Positions 51,509 through 60,059 of a stretch of 62,035 nt of DNA are shown in pieces. Positions within the stretch are counted from its first letter, which is position 1. Every line of letters begins with the position of its first letter. The notes under the pieces are model-generated. The model was not told the origin of the DNA. It saw only the letters and a list, made by a program, of their open reading frames with translations, and did no database searches. The stretch is from contig NZ_JOJM01000081.1 of NCBI RefSeq assembly GCF_000720325.1, forward strand, positions 1 to 62,035, in the 5' to 3' direction. The position numbers were made by a program, and so were the translations under genes. This DNA is from Streptomyces sp. NRRL B-1347 (GTDB lineage: Bacteria > Actinomycetota > Actinomycetes > Streptomycetales > Streptomycetaceae).

Positions 51509-52747
51509 ATGAAGGTAGCGATCGTCGACGGATACTCCACCGGGGCGACGCTGGCCAGGCGACTGGCACAAGCGGGGGTCGACTGCATCCACGTGCGAAG
51601 CCAGCCGGACATAGGCGCCTTCCTCCTGCGCTCGTACAGCCCCGACGACTACGTCCTCGATCTGGGCTTCACCGCCGACTTCACGAACCTCACGCGGGAA
51701 CTCGCCCGCCTGCGCGTCTCCCGCGTGATGGCCGGCACCGAAACCGGTGTCGTGCTGGCGGAGACCCTCGCGAGCGCTCTGGGGCTGCCGACGAACGACC
51801 CCGCGCTGGTCGCAGCCCGCCGCGACAAGTTCCTCATGCAGCAGGCGGTCCAGGCCGCAGGCCTTGCCACCCCGCATACCACCGTCGCCCGCTCCGCCCG
51901 CGCCGCAGCCGACTGGTACGCCGCATGGGGCCTCCAGGAGGCGGTCGTCAAGCCCCTGGCCAGCGCGGGCACCGACGGCGTGACGTTCTGCGGCTCGGCC
52001 GAGGAGGTCGGCCAGGCCGCCACCGCCGTCCTGGGCGGCCCCAACCTCTTCGGCGAACCCAACGACGCCGTGCTCGTCCAAGAACGCCTGCACGGAACCG
52101 AGTACTGCATCAACACGGTCTCCTCGGGTGGGCAGCACCACGTCGCCGAGATCTGGCGCTACACCAAACGCCTCGGCCCCACCGCCGCACCCATCTACGA
52201 CTTCCAGGAGCCCGTCGCCCCTGCCAGCGCCGACGGGAAGGTGCTCACCGGCTACGTCCGCGACGTCCTGGACGCACTTGGCATCACCGAGACGCCCGCC
52301 CACACCGAAGTCATGCTCACCGACAGGGGACCGATCCTCATCGAGACCGGCGCCCGCCTGGGCGGAGGCACCGGGCCCGACGTGGTGGACGCCTACCTCG
52401 GCCCCTCCCAGACCACCCTGACGGTCACCGCCACGATCGATCCCGCATCCCTGCACACCCGCACCACTCCCGATCCGGGTCGGCAGCCGGTGCTGCGGTG
52501 GGTCGACTTCATCAACCACCACCCCGGCCACGCCAACCCCGACGCCCTCACCAAGATCGCGGAACTGCCCAGCGTCGTCGCCGTCTTCCCCGGCTTCGCC
52601 CCGGGCCAGCACCTCGCCCCCACCAGCAGCCTGCCGACCTCCCCCGGGTTCGCCTACCTTGCGGCCCCCACCGGCCCGGAGCTGATCGAGGACTACGACA
52701 CCCTGCGGGCCTGGGAGCACGAGGGCCTCTACACAAGTCCACGCTGA
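51509..52747 (+). CDS. ATP-grasp ligase (carboxylate-amine ligase type)
   Basis: 412 aa from ATG 51509 with GAGAGGA upstream. An N-terminal Rossmann-like domain (MKVAIVDGYSTGATLARRLA) leads to the ATP-grasp core. EAVVKPLASAGTDGVTFCGS gives the ATP-binding Lys and flexible loop, and LVQERLHGTEYCINTVSSGG the hinge. GPILIETGARLGGGTGPDVV supplies the metal-binding Glu and Arg. It belongs with L-amino-acid ligase/BacD-like enzymes that join a carboxylate to an amine via acyl phosphate. With the acyltransferase and exporter it suggests a pathway to an acylated or dipeptide-like small molecule. Confidence 0.92.
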   Translation: MKVAIVDGYSTGATLARRLAQAGVDCIHVRSQPDIGAFLLRSYSPDDYVLDLGFTADFTNLTRELARLRVSRVMAGTETGVVLAETLASALGLPTNDPALVAARRDKFLMQQAVQAAGLATPHTTVARSARAAADWYAAWGLQEAVVKPLASAGTDGVTFCGSAEEVGQAATAVLGGPNLFGEPNDAVLVQERLHGTEYCINTVSSGGQHHVAEIWRYTKRLGPTAAPIYDFQEPVAPASADGKVLTGYVRDVLDALGITETPAHTEVMLTDRGPILIETGARLGGGTGPDVVDAYLGPSQTTLTVTATIDPASLHTRTTPDPGRQPVLRWVDFINHHPGHANPDALTKIAELPSVVAVFPGFAPGQHLAPTSSLPTSPGFAYLAAPTGPELIEDYDTLRAWEHEGLYTSPR

Positions 52748-53058
52748 GGCACGACCAGGCCGGGCTTTATGAGGCCGTTGAGGACGCATGGCGCGCCGCG
52801 TACACCGGCGAGGCCGTCACACCAGGCCTGCGCACCGGACTGCGTCTGGCGGCGACACATGCCGCTCGCACGTCCGCGGACGTCGTCCGGTCCATGTACG
52901 ACCTCGGCGGCGGATCGGCCATCTACGACGACTCGCCGTTGCAGCGCCGCCTCCGGGACGCGGCCACCGTCACCGCCCACGTCCAGGTGAACCCGGCCAC
53001 TTGGGAGACAACCGGCCGCGTGCCGCTCGGCATCCCGACGGACACGGACCGACTGTAG
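52738..53058 (+). pseudogene. C-terminal fragment of an acyl-CoA dehydrogenase family gene
   Basis: The frame reads LRHDQAGLYEAVEDAWRAAY, RLAATHAARTSADVVRSMYD, LGGGSAIYDDSPLQRRLRDA and ends ATVTAHVQVNPATWETTGR before the stop. This is the final helical domain of an acyl-CoA dehydrogenase/HpaB-like flavoenzyme. The N-terminal two thirds are absent; the fragment begins inside the last codons of the ATP-grasp gene, so a deletion fused the two. Confidence 0.76.
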
Positions 53059-53491
53059 GAACCGTACCGGCGCAGCTCCCTCCGGCAGCAGGTGCTGTTC
53101 CGCTCAGATGTCCGCGTCCTTGCTCCAGACCACTGGCTGGCCGCGCTGCTGGTCCAGGCCGCGGGGGAGCGCGTCCTCCACCCGCTCGCGATGGTTCGGC
53201 CAGCGTCGGTTCAGGGCAGGCGCCGCCGCACAGGCGCCCGCCAGCACCTTGCCGACCGTCATCTACGTGGGCCCGCCGGTGGCCAGATATTCGCTCCCGG
53301 TCTGCAGGGCCGCCTGGCGACCGCCGGGTCCCGCGGTCTGCCCACGGGCGGGGTGCGCACCGTCGCCCCGGCCCGGCGCCGCGGTCGGTGTGCGCGGCCG
53401 ACGCCCGCCTGGTTCTTGCTGATCACAGCGCGTTCCTGCCTGCTGGCCACCCGCACGAGCGCCGACGCGGCGCCGGCCCCCGTGAGGTTTA
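53059..53491. other. intergenic stretch, possible debris
   Basis: No intact gene. A minus-strand stretch reads NHRERVEDALPRGLDQQRGQ and may be a remnant. The right end carries the degenerate operator site 4. Confidence 0.4.
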
Positions 53492-53512
53492 GTTTCAGCT
53501 ATTGACTGTAAT
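53492..53512 (+). promoter_or_regulatory. degenerate TetR-type operator, site 4, upstream of the hydrolase operon
   Basis: GTTTCAG and CTGTAAT keep the 21-bp spacing of sites 1-3, with one change in each outer arm. CAAA follows where sites 2 and 3 have TAAA. It lies about 150 bases upstream of ATG 53660. Confidence 0.5.
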
Positions 53513-53659
53513 CAAACTTGTGGTGCATCGTTGTCCCGCCGGACGGCGCGCCACTGGGCGGCCTGGCCGAAAGCCTCCGCCCACCGCCCCTGCTGGGAGC
53601 GCGACATCCGCGCCCGGCGATCCATCCGCGGCCATGCCGCACCCTCACGAAGGAATCTC

Positions 53660-54496
53660 ATGAGCACCGACAAGCACACCGGTCGCACCGCCGCGGTCGT
53701 CGGAACGGCCGCAGCAGCGGTCGTCGCCTCCCTCACCTCCCTGGCGCCTTCCGCCGGCGCGCAGGACCTGGACGCCGCGAAGCCCAAGCCGACGGTGGTG
53801 CTGGTCCACGGGGCCTTCGCCGACGCCTCCGGCTGGGCGGAGACCGCGGCCCGGCTGCGCCACCAGGGCTTCAAGGTCCGGGCGGTGGCCAACCCACTGC
53901 GCGGCCTGGACTACGACACGGCGTACCTGCAGGGCATGCTCAAGGGCATCAAGGGGCCGAAGATCCTCGTCGGCCACTCCTACGGCGGCGCCGTGATCAC
54001 CAATGCGGCCACCGCCATCCCCGACGTCAAGGCGCTGGTCTACGTCGCCGCCTTCGCTCCGGACAAGGGCGAGACGCTCGGCGGGCTCCTCGAGACGCAC
54101 CCGGACCCGAGCGTCCCGCCGCTGCCGCAGCAGGCCTTCCAGTTCACCCGGCCCGACGGCACCACCGGCACCGAGGTCATGCTCGACCCGGCCAAGTTCG
54201 CCGACGCGTTCGCCGCCGACGTGCCCGCGAAGACCGCGGCCCTGATGGCCGCTTCCCAGCGGCCCATCGCGGCGGAGGCCTTCGGGCAGCCGGCCAAGCA
54301 CGCCGCGTGGAAGACCATCCCGTCCTGGGCGCTGGTGGCCAAGAAGGACCACGCCATCGCCCCGAGCCTGGAGCGCTTCATGGCCAAGCGCGCCGACGCC
54401 CACATCACCGAGGTCAACAGCTCCCACGCGGTCATGGTCAGCCACCCCAACGTCGTCGGCGATGTGATCAACCGGGCCTACCACGCCACCCGTTGA
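53660..54496 (+). CDS. secreted alpha/beta hydrolase
   Basis: 278 aa from ATG 53660 (AAGGA six bases upstream). The first ~35 residues look like a signal peptide (basic start, AAVVGTAAAAVVASLTSLAP, cleavage near AGAQD). The fold motifs are TVVLVHGAFADASGW (oxyanion side), nucleophile elbow GHSYGG (Ser108), an acid region in the C-terminal half (AKKDHAIAP) and the His in NSSHAVMVSHP. Related proteins are esterases/haloperoxidase-like hydrolases. It is the first gene of an operon with aldehyde dehydrogenase, FMN reductase, a second hydrolase and OsmC, an arrangement that suggests a stress/detoxification function. Confidence 0.92.
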   Translation: MSTDKHTGRTAAVVGTAAAAVVASLTSLAPSAGAQDLDAAKPKPTVVLVHGAFADASGWAETAARLRHQGFKVRAVANPLRGLDYDTAYLQGMLKGIKGPKILVGHSYGGAVITNAATAIPDVKALVYVAAFAPDKGETLGGLLETHPDPSVPPLPQQAFQFTRPDGTTGTEVMLDPAKFADAFAADVPAKTAALMAASQRPIAAEAFGQPAKHAAWKTIPSWALVAKKDHAIAPSLERFMAKRADAHITEVNSSHAVMVSHPNVVGDVINRAYHATR

Positions 54497-54649
54497 CCCT
54501 CAGCTCCGCGCGGCGGCAATCCGCCGCAGCCGCGCGGACAGCGCCCGCCCGGCGGTATCCCCCGGCCACCGGGCGGGCAGCCCCCTTCTTCCGCCCATCC
54601 GACGTTGCACACGTCCGCCCTGCGGCGGGCCGAGAAATTCGAGGAACCC

Positions 54650-56107
54650 ATGTCTTTGTTCGACCCTGCCCTCTGGTCCGGAAAGATCAACATCGACGGC
54701 TGGCAGGACGCCTCCGGCGGCAAGACGGACGTCATCAACCCCTCCACCGGTGACACCCTGGAGCACATCGGCTCCGCCGACGCGAGCGACATCACCCGCG
54801 CCGCCGCCCGCGCCGCCGAGGTCAAGGGCGCCTGGGCCGCCACCCCGCACACCGAGCGCGCCGCCATACTCCGGCGGGCCGGGGAACTGTTCGCCGCCCA
54901 CGCTCCTCAGATCCAGGACTGGCTGATCCGCGAGAGCGGCAGCACCCGGGCCCGGGCCGCCTTCGAGACGGACCAGGCGGAGCAGGAGTGCTACGAGGCG
55001 GCCGTGCTGTGCTCGCACCCGACCGGCCAGGTCATGCCGTCCACCGAGCCGCGCCTCAGCATGACCCGCCGGATGCCCGCCGGAGTCGTCGGCGTCATCT
55101 CACCGTTCAACGTGCCGCTGATTCTGGCCATCCGGTCCGTCGCCCCGGCCCTGGCACTCGGCAACACCGTGGTCCTCAAGCCGGACCCGCGCACCGCGGT
55201 CGGCGGCGGCGTCACCATCATGCGGATCTTCGAGGAGGCGGGCCTGCCGCAGGGCGTGCTCACCCTGGTCCCCGGCGACGGCGCGGCGGGCGCGGCGCTG
55301 GTCGATGACCCGCACGTGCGCGTCATCTCCTTCACCGGATCCACCGGGGCCGGCCGCAAGGTCGGCGAGGCGGCGGCCCGCGGCGTCAAGCGCGCCCACC
55401 TCGAACTCGGCGGCAACAACCCGATGATCGTGCTGGCCGACGCCGACCTGGACCGTGCCATCTCCACGGTGGCCTGGGGGTCCTTCTTCAACCAGGGCCA
55501 GGTCTGTATGGCCACCGGACGCATCCTCGTCCACGCCGACATCGCCGAGGAGTTCACCGCGCGCCTGGTCGCCAAGGCGGAGCAGCTCACCGTCGGCGAC
55601 CCCGCCGCTGCCGACGTCGACCTCGGCCCCCTCATCAACGCCCACCAGCGTGACACCATCCACGCCCAGGTCACCGCCAGCATCGCCGCCGGCGCCCGCC
55701 TGCTGGCCGGCGGCACCTACGACGACCTCTTCTACCGCCCCACCGTCCTCGTCGACGTGCCCGACGACGCGCCCGCCTACGCCGAGGAGGTCTTCGGCCC
55801 GGTCGTACCCGTGCGGACGTTCACCACCCTGGACGAGGCCGCGCAGCTGGCCGCCGACGACCCGTACGGCCTCTCGCTGGGCATCCTCACCCGCGACGTG
55901 ATGGCCGGCCTGGAGCTGGCCGAGCGCATCCCCAGCGGTCTGGTGCACATCAACGACCAGACCATCAACGACGACGCCCGCATCCCCTTCGGCGGGGTGG
56001 GCTGGTCCGGCACCGGCGCCCGCTTCGGCGGCGAGGCGAACATCGACGCCTTCACCGAGACCCGCTGGATCACCGTCCGCAGTTCCCAGCCGGTCTACCC
56101 GATCTAA
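54650..56107 (+). CDS. aldehyde dehydrogenase, benzaldehyde/vanillin dehydrogenase type
   Basis: 485 aa from ATG 54650. NAD(P)-dependent ALDH with GVVGVISPFNVPLILAIRSV (Asn of the oxyanion hole), FTGSTGAGRKVGEAA (cofactor), LELGGNNP (general-base Glu) and NQGQVCMATGR (catalytic Cys). The C-terminal IPFGGVGWSGTGARFGGEAN region is typical of benzaldehyde/vanillin dehydrogenases. It oxidises aromatic aldehydes to acids, which fits the FUSC aromatic-acid exporter controlled by the same type of operator. That functional link is inferred. Confidence 0.95.
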   Translation: MSLFDPALWSGKINIDGWQDASGGKTDVINPSTGDTLEHIGSADASDITRAAARAAEVKGAWAATPHTERAAILRRAGELFAAHAPQIQDWLIRESGSTRARAAFETDQAEQECYEAAVLCSHPTGQVMPSTEPRLSMTRRMPAGVVGVISPFNVPLILAIRSVAPALALGNTVVLKPDPRTAVGGGVTIMRIFEEAGLPQGVLTLVPGDGAAGAALVDDPHVRVISFTGSTGAGRKVGEAAARGVKRAHLELGGNNPMIVLADADLDRAISTVAWGSFFNQGQVCMATGRILVHADIAEEFTARLVAKAEQLTVGDPAAADVDLGPLINAHQRDTIHAQVTASIAAGARLLAGGTYDDLFYRPTVLVDVPDDAPAYAEEVFGPVVPVRTFTTLDEAAQLAADDPYGLSLGILTRDVMAGLELAERIPSGLVHINDQTINDDARIPFGGVGWSGTGARFGGEANIDAFTETRWITVRSSQPVYPI

Positions 56108-56253
56108 CAGCCCCACCTCGGCCCGCGCGTCGGCCCCCGCAGCCCCGCGGGCGTACGCCGCGGTGCCCGGCCGGGCCGGCACCGCCTCTGGTGCCGGCCC
56201 GGCACCGACCGCCCTCCCGCCCCGCCCGTGCCTCCTTCGAAGGGCCCTCCGCG

Positions 56254-56829
56254 ATGTCCGACCTGACCTTCCTCGCGATCTCCGGCAGCCTGCGCCGCTC
56301 CTCCCACAACACCGGCCTGCTGCGCGCCGTGCAGAACCTCGCGCCCCACGGTGTCACCATCGACCTCTACGAGGGTCTTGGCCGGCTTCCCTTCTTCAAC
56401 GAGGACCTCGAGGACGGCCCCGAACCCGCCGCCGTCGCCGACCTGAGCCGACGCGTGCGGGAGGCGGACGGCGTCCTCATCGCCACCCCGGAGTACAACT
56501 CGGCCATCCCCGGCGTGCTGATGAACGCCCTCGACTGGCTCTCGCGCCCTGCCGGGCGGCACGCCCTGCGCCACAAGCCCGTCGCCGTCCTGGGCGCCTC
56601 GCCCTCCCAGTTCGGCACCGCCCGCGGCCAGCTGGTCCTGCGCCAGATCCTGCACCGCATCCAGGCCCCGGTCGTGGCCCACCCCGAGGTCACCGTCTTC
56701 CAGTCGCACCAGCGCTTCGACGCCGACGGCGTCTTCACCGGCGACGACATCACCGAGAGCCTGCTGCGCGCCCTGCTGGCCGAACTGGCCGTCCTGGCCG
56801 ATCTCCATGCCCCGGCCCGCGCCCGCTGA
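56254..56829 (+). CDS. NADPH-dependent FMN reductase
   Basis: 191 aa from ATG 56254 (GAAGGG nine bases upstream). Flavodoxin-like fold: FMN phosphate loop GSLRRSSHNTGLLR and the conserved TPEYNSAIPGVLMNALDW segment, as in SsuE/ArsH/YieF-type reductases. It reduces FMN, quinones or nitro/azo compounds. It sits between the aldehyde dehydrogenase and the second hydrolase in one probable operon. Confidence 0.93.
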   Translation: MSDLTFLAISGSLRRSSHNTGLLRAVQNLAPHGVTIDLYEGLGRLPFFNEDLEDGPEPAAVADLSRRVREADGVLIATPEYNSAIPGVLMNALDWLSRPAGRHALRHKPVAVLGASPSQFGTARGQLVLRQILHRIQAPVVAHPEVTVFQSHQRFDADGVFTGDDITESLLRALLAELAVLADLHAPARAR

Positions 56830-56883
56830 CACCGCCCGGCCCCGGTCCCGCACCCAGGCCGAAGAACCACCCAGGAGGATGTG

Positions 56884-57684
56884 ATGACCGGATCCAGCAC
56901 GCACCTCACGTTCCCCGGCTCACAGGGCACGCCGCTGGCGGCCATCCTTGACCTCCCGGCCCGAACCCCGGCCGCGTATGCCGTGTTCGCGCACTGCTTC
57001 ACCTGCAGCAAGGACAGCCACGCCGCGGCCCGCATCGCCAGAGCCCTGACCGCCCACCGCATCGCTGTGCTGCGCTTCGACTTCACCGGCCTGGGCCAGT
57101 CCGGCGGCGACTTCGCGAGCAGTACCTTCAGCTCCAACGTCTCGGACCTTGTGCGCGCGGCCGACCACCTGCGCGACCACTACACGGCACCGTCCCTCCT
57201 GATCGGGCACTCGCTCGGCGGCGCTGCCGTGCTCGCCGCCACCCACTGCATCCCCGAAGTCCGGGCCGTCGCGACGATCGCCGCTCCGGCCGCTCCCGAT
57301 CACGTCGTACACCAATTCGCCCACCACCGGCAGGAGATCGCTCAGCGCGGCCAAGCCGACGTCACCCTGGCGGGCCGGTCGTTCAACATCCGGCAGCGGT
57401 TCATCGACGACCTCCTCGCACAGCCCCAGGCGATGCGGATCCGCACCCTGGACGCGGCCCTGCTGGTCCTGCACGCCCCGACCGACCAGGTCGTCGACGT
57501 CGACAACGCGCGGCAGATCTTCGACACCGCCCGCCACCCCAAGTCCTACGTCAGCCTGCCCGGCGCCGACCATCTGCTCAGCAACCACGCGGACGCCCAG
57601 TACGCGGCCGCGGTCCTGGCCGCGTGGGCCGGCCGCTACACCCCCGCCCCGGCAGACACGCCCCGGTCGCAGCCCGGACCTTGA
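56884..57684 (+). CDS. alpha/beta hydrolase, OsmC-associated type
   Basis: 266 aa from ATG 56884 with AGGAGG five bases upstream. Motifs: AVFAHCFTCSKDSHAAARIA near the N-terminus, LRFDFTGLGQSGGDFA, nucleophile elbow GHSLGG, acid region LVLHAPTDQVVDVDNA and His in LPGADHLLS. In many bacteria this hydrolase is fused to, or adjacent to, an OsmC domain; here the OsmC gene follows after 93 bases. Probable role: hydrolysis of an electrophilic ester or peroxide-derived adduct, together with OsmC. Confidence 0.91.
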   Translation: MTGSSTHLTFPGSQGTPLAAILDLPARTPAAYAVFAHCFTCSKDSHAAARIARALTAHRIAVLRFDFTGLGQSGGDFASSTFSSNVSDLVRAADHLRDHYTAPSLLIGHSLGGAAVLAATHCIPEVRAVATIAAPAAPDHVVHQFAHHRQEIAQRGQADVTLAGRSFNIRQRFIDDLLAQPQAMRIRTLDAALLVLHAPTDQVVDVDNARQIFDTARHPKSYVSLPGADHLLSNHADAQYAAAVLAAWAGRYTPAPADTPRSQPGP

Positions 57685-57777
57685 CGCCTCGGCGCGCCGC
57701 CGCACAGGCACCGTGCGGCACCCCAACGGGACCGCACACCACCGCCGTTCCCACACACCGACCTCAGGAGTACAGAC

Positions 57778-58278
57778 ATGCCCGAACAGCACACCACCCT
57801 TGAGCAGGCGAAGGCTCCTGGGGCCGACCCCGGAGGCCCGGAGGACGGTCTCGTCACGGTCAGCGAGAACGGAACCAGCCCCTACGGGCAGCTGGTGCAG
57901 GCCGGACACCACGTCCTGGCGGCCGACGAGCCCGAGCCGGCCGGCGCGGACAGCGGACCGAGCCCCTACGACCTGCTGCTCGCCGCGCTCGGTGCCTGCA
58001 CCTCCATGACGGTCCGCATGTACGCCGACCGCAAGGGCTGGCCCCTGGAGAAGGTCACCGTCTCGCTCCGCAATCGGCGCATCCACGCCGCGGGCTGCGC
58101 CGCGTGCGACGGCGGGAACCGGCAGGTCTCCCACATCACTCGGGAGATCCGGCTGGACGGCACACTCGACGCCGACCAGCGCCGACGGCTGATGGAGATC
58201 GCCGAGAAGTGCCCGGTGCACCGCACCCTCACCGCGGGCGCGGTCATCACGACCACCCCAGCCTCGGCACAGCCGTGA
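57778..58278 (+). CDS. OsmC family peroxiredoxin-like protein
   Basis: 166 aa from ATG 57778. OsmC/Ohr fold with both redox cysteines: LLAALGACTSMTVRMYADRK and MEIAEKCPVHRTL. An extra CAAC-like pair sits between them (GCAACDGGNRQ). OsmC proteins reduce organic hydroperoxides with a dithiol partner. It ends the intact part of the operon; the following esterase remnant starts within its stop (GTGA overlap). Confidence 0.93.
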   Translation: MPEQHTTLEQAKAPGADPGGPEDGLVTVSENGTSPYGQLVQAGHHVLAADEPEPAGADSGPSPYDLLLAALGACTSMTVRMYADRKGWPLEKVTVSLRNRRIHAAGCAACDGGNRQVSHITREIRLDGTLDADQRRRLMEIAEKCPVHRTLTAGAVITTTPASAQP

Positions 58279-59037
58279 GCGGGACCGATTCGGTGCCCAC
58301 CTACACGGCGGACACCCGCGCCACGCCGGCCGTCATGGCCACGTACGGCTGGCAGGGCCGTCCGCCCACCCGAGGCGGCACAGCCCCGGTCCGGCACCAC
58401 CCTTGCCGCGGTGATCGCGGACTTGTGTACTTCCACGGCGGCGGATTCGTCACCGACGGCCGCCACCGTCACAACGGCTTCCTGAGGGCGCTGGCCACCA
58501 GCACCGGGCACAACGTGGTGTCTGTCGCCTACCGCCTCGCCCCGAGCACCCCTTCCCGGCGGCGGTCGCGGACGCGCAGGCAGCAACCCGCTATGTCGCG
58601 GCGCACGCCGAGCAGTTCGGAATCGACGCGGCTCGCCTGTCGGTCGCCGGGGACAGCGCCGACGCCACCCTCGCCGCCGTGGTCGCCCAACAGGCCCGGG
58701 CCTGGGACGGACTGGAGCCGGCCCGCCAGGTACTGATCGTGCCGCAGACCCTACCTGCCCGCGCACACGGACCGCACCGACCCACGCGCCGCCCCGGCCC
58801 TGGCCCCGGACCTCAGCGAACTGCCTGCGGCCATCGTGGTGACGGCCGGCCTGGACCCGCTGCGCGACGAGGGCGAGCAGTCCGCCCGGGCGATGGCCGA
58901 CGCCGGCGTCGATGTCCAGCTGCACCGCCTCGAGGGAGCCTTCCACCTTCTGTGGCTTGCCACGAAGACCACTCCGCCGGCCCAGGCTGACCTCCTCGGC
59001 GACCTGCGCCCCGTCGGGCCCGGATCAGGGGAGTTGA
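58275..59037 (+). pseudogene. HSL-family (GDSAG-type) esterase, two frameshifts
   Basis: Starts at GTG 58275 overlapping the OsmC stop. The first frame carries the oxyanion motif HGGG (VYFHGGGFVTDGR) and reads to VSVAYRLAP. A one-base loss near 58549 shifts the frame to PFPAAVADAQAATRYVAAHA and the nucleophile motif GDSADA. A second shift near 58755 leads to LAPDLSELPAAIVVTAGLDP with the acid, and the His in LEGAFHLLW. All catalytic elements are present but in three frames, so the decay is recent or the shifts are sequence errors. Confidence 0.82.
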
Positions 59038-59040
59038 CCG

Positions 59041-59295
59041 GTGACCGGTCTTGCCGAGGAGGTCATCGCGGATCCGGTCGGCCTGGTCGTGCGGCTGATC
59101 GGGAACGTCGAAAAGCACCTGCCCGCCGAGCGCGTCCGCGACATTGCCCTCATGGTCGTACGCGCACGAGCCGCCCGCCGCAGCCTCGCCCAGGCACTGC
59201 ACGACGACCCGTCGCTGCTGCGGACAGTACCGCCGTGGCAGCGTGTCCCTCATGTCGCTGAGCACCCTGGGATGGCGACTCGACGCCGAACCTGA
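59041..59295 (+). CDS. short protein of unknown function, probably truncated
   Basis: 84 aa from GTG 59041. The first ~60 residues look coding (VTGLAEEVIADPVGLVVRLI, ERVRDIALMVVRARAARRSL); the remainder becomes Arg/Pro-rich, suggesting a frameshift near 59220. No family assigned. Confidence 0.4.
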   Translation: MTGLAEEVIADPVGLVVRLIGNVEKHLPAERVRDIALMVVRARAARRSLAQALHDDPSLLRTVPPWQRVPHVAEHPGMATRRRT

Positions 59296-59439
59296 AGTGT
59301 CGGCCCTCCCGAGTGAGATTCCACCCTGAAGCAGCGAACGCCTAACCGTTGATGGACTGTTGGTGTTTGTCGCCGACAGTCGAGGCGTCCGCAATGTGCT
59401 CCTGCTGGCTGCTGTTCTGGCTGGCGCCAGGGCGGAGCG

Positions 59440-59706
59440 CGGAAGCCCCTCCGCTATGACGCTGGTGCCGTCCTCGGACAGCAGGTCTTCAAGCTCTCGC
59501 GCGAAGCCCTCGCCCCGCCTGTAGCCGATCTCCTGGGCGGTCTCCGCGGCTCGGATCAGCTCCTGCCAGGCCGCGTCCGGGGCGTCGGCCCCGTGGTGGA
59601 TCCGGGCGAGGGCCAGGCGTGCCTCGACCTCGGCGATGCGATAGCCGCCGCTGTAGGCCATCGACAAGGCCTGCGTGGCCTCCGCACGTGCAGCCGCACG
59701 TTCTGC
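59440..59706 (-). pseudogene. TPR fragment of a large regulator
   Basis: Minus reading ARAEATQALSMAYSGGYRIA, EVEARLALARIHHGADAPDA, AWQELIRAAETAQEIGYRRG and EGFARELEDLL is a run of tetratricopeptide helices such as those at the C-terminus of AfsR/LuxR-type or STAND regulators. Neither ATPase nor DNA-binding parts are present. Confidence 0.5.
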
Positions 59707-59737
59707 AGTCGGACCTGATAGCCGACAGGTGGCGCCC

Positions 59738-59884
59738 CGGTCACGGGGGTCCCGGGCCCCAGGCGAGCCGCACGGTGGTGAGGGAGGCACCCGCACCCAC
59801 CTTGGCGATCAGTGCGCCGCTCTCGCCGTCCAGCGTGATGCCGAACTCGACCTCCACTTCGTCGGGACGGTTAGAGGCCACCGA
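59738..59884 (-). pseudogene. fragment of a trypsin-co-occurring (CU044_2847-type) small protein
   Basis: Minus reading RPDEVEVEFGITLDGESGAL, IAKVGAGASLTTVRLAW matches the compact beta domain of CU044_2847-family (Trypco1) proteins, which occur next to trypsin-like proteases. The usual start is missing and the frame runs on without the family stop. Confidence 0.5.
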
Positions 59885-60059
59885 CCCCTGAGGGGGCGGG
59901 CAGCACAGGCAGACTCACCAGCTCCCCGTCCCTGGGAAGCCCCTCCCAGGCGTGCACCACTCGCACGGGGAGCGGTGCCGGGGGCAGCGGTGCCAAGGGC
60001 CACGCCTGTCACGCGCCGCAGCGCGCGGGGTGCGACAGGCGTGCCGTGCCGTTCGGCGT

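Noticed and set aside
51925..52737. Long second frame through the ATP-grasp gene leading into the acyl-CoA dehydrogenase fragment
   Set aside because: Only the part after 52738 looks like protein; the earlier part is Arg/His/Pro-rich shadow of the ligase gene.
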